DNA of 15,638 bases, taken from JBKSMP01 sp964582055. GTDB lineage: Bacteria > Verrucomicrobiota > Verrucomicrobiia > Opitutales > UBA9783. Positions 14,531-15,638 of this stretch are shown piece by piece; position 1 is the first letter of the stretch, and every line of letters starts with the position of its first letter. The notes under the pieces were generated by a model. The model was not told the DNA's origin, did not search any database, and worked only from the letters and a program-made list of their open reading frames with translations. The stretch is from the NCBI GenBank assembly GCA_964582055.1, contig CAZOPT010000018.1, positions 1 to 15,638 on the forward strand. Direction: 5' to 3'. The translations under genes were made by a program, and so were the position numbers.

Positions 14531-15274
14531 TTATAGAAGAACTTTAGTTACAAAATAGTCCAAAGTTAAAATAGCCACCATTGTTTGTACCAGTGTACTC
14601 GTTACAGAAGCTCCAATTTCGCGGGGACCGCCTTGAGTTCTCATTCCAATTGAACAACTCATTAAAATGATCATAAGAGCAAAAATTTCTGATTTTACAA
14701 GTCCATCGCTAATGCTGTCTATATCAACATATTGTTTCAAACTGCGCCAATATATTCCTCCGTCGATTGAAATAACATCCACCGTTTTTACAACAAACCA
14801 ACCACCAATCCAACCAAGAACATTTGAAAACATGGTTAAGAATGGCATCATCAGTAAACCACCAACGATGCGAGGCATAACCAAAAGACGTACTGGTGAG
14901 AGATTCATTGTACGCAAGGCATCAATTTCTTGATAAACAGACATCGATGCCAATTCTGCAGTGATTGCAGATCCTACACGTCCTGTTAGTAAAAATGCCG
15001 TCATTAAAGGCCCTAATTCTCGGCACATTGAAAGTCCGACAATGCTTCCCAAAAATGTTTGAGCTCCGGGCAGTTTACTTAGACTATAACCCGTTTGTAA
15101 AGCTAAAATGCCTCCCATAAACAAACTTAAAATTCCAACAATTGGGAATGTCTTATAACCCATATTGCAGCTATGTTCCAAACAGCGCGAAAGTTGGCGT
15201 GGCAAATACCGCAATTCATTCAAGGAATACCAAAACAAGCTGAATGCATAATGCCAATCTTTTAATACCTTCAT
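14531..15274 (-). CDS. mlaE: MlaE-like ABC transporter permease
   Basis: This is the membrane permease of the Mla/MCE lipid transporter, 247 residues (family about 250-265). An amphipathic N-terminal region (1-40) precedes hydrophobic segments near 43-62, 74-96, 127-160, 194-212 and 222-246. The family signature RELGPLMTAFLLTGR (85-99) followed by AITAELASM and a YQEIDALR segment (114-121) marks the cytoplasmic coupling region that contacts MlaF. The motif GGPREIGASVT (215-225) near the end is also typical. The ATG forms an ATGA overlap with the stop of the preceding unknown gene, so all four genes at this end probably make one message. Confidence 0.94.
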   Translation of the reverse strand: MKVLKDWHYAFSLFWYSLNELRYLPRQLSRCLEHSCNMGYKTFPIVGILSLFMGGILALQTGYSLSKLPGAQTFLGSIVGLSMCRELGPLMTAFLLTGRVGSAITAELASMSVYQEIDALRTMNLSPVRLLVMPRIVGGLLMMPFLTMFSNVLGWIGGWFVVKTVDVISIDGGIYWRSLKQYVDIDSISDGLVKSEIFALMIILMSCSIGMRTQGGPREIGASVTSTLVQTMVAILTLDYFVTKVLL

Positions 15275-15638
15275 AATACTTTCAAATCTTTCCCTGATCT
15301 ATCCTTTTTCTTTAACGTAATCCAAAAGATACGAAAAGACTTTTGGTCTTTTACTTTCTTATATTCCAATAATCCTTTCAATAAAGAAAAATACTTTTCT
15401 TGTGGCCTATTCTTATATTCTAGAAAAATAGAATACTTTAAATGTTGCCCCAAAGGATCTTGTTTCTCATAAAAAAGCTTAAAAAGAAAACTTTGACGAA
15501 TCGTATTTCCGTCTTTTTCGTAACGATACAAGCTAAATAATGGCGTATAAATTTCTCTTATCATTTTATTATTCGGGAAAAACACTTCGAAAGGACTCAA
15601 CATTTGTACTTGTTCGTGCCCTTTCCCATTGTTCCAAT
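15271..15638 (-). CDS. unknown protein, 5' end outside the window
   Basis: The reading frame is open from the window edge to the stop at 15271, giving 121 visible residues. An internal ATG at 15603 gives a 110-residue version, but the frame continues upstream without a stop, with residues such as WNNGKGHEQVQ. The true start is therefore probably outside the window. I do not recognise the family. The visible part is rich in aromatic and basic residues, with alternating aromatic/polar runs such as REIYTPLFSLYRYEKDG and RQSFLFKLFYEK that would suit beta strands, and it has no membrane helix. It ends in an ATGA overlap with mlaE, which suggests a role linked to the lipid transporter or the envelope. 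That role is positional inference only. Confidence 0.65.
   Translation of the reverse strand, partial: WNNGKGHEQVQMLSPFEVFFPNNKMIREIYTPLFSLYRYEKDGNTIRQSFLFKLFYEKQDPLGQHLKYSIFLEYKNRPQEKYFSLLKGLLEYKKVKDQKSFRIFWITLKKKDRSGKDLKVL

Noticed and set aside
1..15638. Mobile elements, CRISPR arrays or integration sites
   Set aside because: No transposase, integrase, spaced direct-repeat array or duplicated tRNA end was seen. All genes are intact and tightly packed, apart from the one cut by the window edge.

Overview
The window is a compact, AT-rich piece of bacterial chromosome. Its genes are mostly for central carbon and glycogen metabolism, DNA ligation and outer-membrane lipid transport. The proteins are ordinary Gram-negative types. 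The three-gene Mla/MCE lipid transport set points to an outer membrane, and a CesT-type type III secretion chaperone lies next to a glycogen debranching-type enzyme. In Chlamydia trachomatis the debranching gene glgX also sits beside the chaperone gene slc1. This pairing suggests a member of the Planctomycetes-Verrucomicrobia-Chlamydiae (PVC) group, perhaps host-associated. That placement is an inference; nothing here fixes the phylum.

Layout from left to right. A tRNA-Val (anticodon TAC, encoded CCA) lies on the minus strand. Next, also on the minus strand, is the pair glgB-glgP (branching enzyme and glycogen phosphorylase), joined by an ATGA overlap. It has its own promoter and a structured leader upstream of glgB. 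A clear rho-independent terminator then marks the end of the glycolytic pair pgk-tpiA, whose coding regions are one base apart. Upstream of pgk is a tight three-gene unit on the minus strand, transcribed in the order cyclic-nucleotide-binding-domain protein, CesT-type chaperone, pullulanase/GlgX-like GH13 enzyme, with gaps of 3 and 5 bases. I see no convincing terminator between this unit and pgk.

A 234-base divergent intergenic region separates that unit from ligA on the plus strand. The region holds a good sigma70-like promoter for the leftward unit and a large inverted repeat touching its -35 box. ligA overlaps a small DUF167 (YggU-like) gene by 14 bases. These converge on a minus-strand cluster transcribed in the order unknown protein (cut by the window edge), mlaE, mlaF, mlaD, with two ATGA overlaps and one 5-base gap.

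How the genes fit together: GlgB builds branches, GlgP shortens chains to glucose-1-phosphate, and the GH13 debranching-type enzyme removes alpha-1,6 stubs. Pgk and TpiA carry the resulting carbon through lower glycolysis. glgA, glgC and malQ are not in the window. Most of the window is housekeeping. The part most worth following is the sensor-chaperone-debranching operon, which suggests that glycogen breakdown may be tied to type III secretion.
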